DNA of 6,095 nt, taken from the NCBI GenBank assembly GCA_049688595.1, contig JBAVLA010000071.1, positions 1 to 6,095 on the forward strand, read 5' to 3'. Both the position numbers and the translations under genes were made by a program. Below are positions 6,019 to 6,095 of the stretch, piece by piece (positions within the stretch are counted from its first letter, which is position 1; each line of letters starts with the position of its first letter). The notes under the pieces were generated by a model. That model saw nothing but the letters and a program-made list of their open reading frames with translations, did no database searches and was not told the DNA's origin. The DNA is from Prado023 sp049688595 (lineage in GTDB: Bacteria; Actinomycetota; Actinomycetes; S36-B12; CAIYMF01).

Positions 6019-6023
6019 AGGAG
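6019..6023 (+). promoter_or_regulatory. Ribosome binding site supporting a TTG start
   Basis: AGGAG lies 6 nt before the TTG at 6030, which is ideal spacing. The in-frame GTG at 6048 would be 24 nt away, so the rare TTG codon is the better start. No ATG upstream is in frame. Confidence 0.65.
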
Positions 6024-6029
6024 CCCGCC

Positions 6030-6095
6030 TTGACCGTACATCCGGCAGTGCTAGGCCGATTTTTCGAGGACTTCGAGGTCGGCGACGTGTACCAG
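6030..6095 (+). CDS. MaoC-type hydratase, first 22 residues only
   Basis: The frame opens at TTG and runs off the window with no stop. The visible N-terminus contains LGRFFEDFEVGDVYQ, which closely resembles the opening G-R-x-F-E-D-F-x-V-G-D of MaoC-like hot-dog fold proteins. These hydrate 2-enoyl-CoA or mesaconyl-CoA-type thioesters in the cytoplasm. The catalytic Asp and His of the hydratase motif lie beyond the window, so substrate and activity cannot be judged. A well-placed AGGAG supports the start. The gene is divergent from the moxR operon and probably unrelated to it in function. Other hot-dog proteins with the same opening cannot be excluded. Confidence 0.72.
   Translation, partial: MTVHPAVLGRFFEDFEVGDVYQ

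Larger units (their letters stand above)
5912..6029. other. Divergent intergenic region between the moxR operon and the MaoC-like gene
   Basis: This 118-nt stretch must hold the promoters for both directions. Besides the phased direct repeats it contains a 7-bp imperfect stem (CCGCGCC with GGTGCGG around ACTCCC, one G-T pair, about 5959-5978) and the palindrome GGCGG-A-CCGCC at 6002-6012. CATGAT at 5995-6000 matches 4 of 6 bases of a -10 box for the plus-strand gene, but no good -35 sits at the right distance. I could not find a convincing promoter for moxR by eye, so none is called. Confidence 0.6.

Overview
The window is GC-rich DNA with dense, almost gap-free coding on the minus strand, frequent GTG/TTG starts and Gly/Ala/Arg-rich shadow frames. 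This points to a high-GC actinobacterium (Actinomycetota). I cannot name a genus from the sequence alone.

Layout, following minus-strand transcription from right to left. A MoxR-family AAA+ ATPase (about 4952-5908) is followed after one base by a membrane-anchored DUF58 protein (3682-4950). That gene overlaps by 4 nt (ATGA) a large TgpA-type protein with multiple membrane helices and a transglutaminase-like domain (1268-3685). This is the widespread MoxR / DUF58 / transglutaminase operon: a cytoplasmic ATPase, a membrane-tethered partner with a vWA-like fold, and a membrane protein that presents a papain-like domain outside the cell. The usual inference is a role in assembling or maturing an envelope component.

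After an 89-nt gap containing small inverted repeats comes a fourth minus-strand gene (63-1178). It encodes an exported protein of unknown function, made of two diverged tandem modules of about 105 residues plus a C-terminal beta-rich module. It is the least ordinary gene here and visibly lower in GC than its neighbours in the lines I counted. Its position makes it a candidate partner or client of the MoxR-DUF58-transglutaminase system, or simply an accessory gene next to it. A perfect 10-bp hairpin 38 nt past its stop, at the very left edge, probably ends the transcription unit.

To the right of moxR lies a 118-nt divergent intergenic region. It carries 11-nt-phased TCACCCA direct repeats and a small palindrome. 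Beyond it a plus-strand gene begins at a TTG codon (6030) and runs off the window; its 22 visible residues look like the start of a MaoC-type (hot-dog fold) hydratase. I saw no tRNA, rRNA, CRISPR array, insertion sequence or attachment site. I did not find a convincing novel defence or mobile system. The main leads are the secreted repeat protein, its hairpin-rich leader and the direct repeats upstream of moxR.
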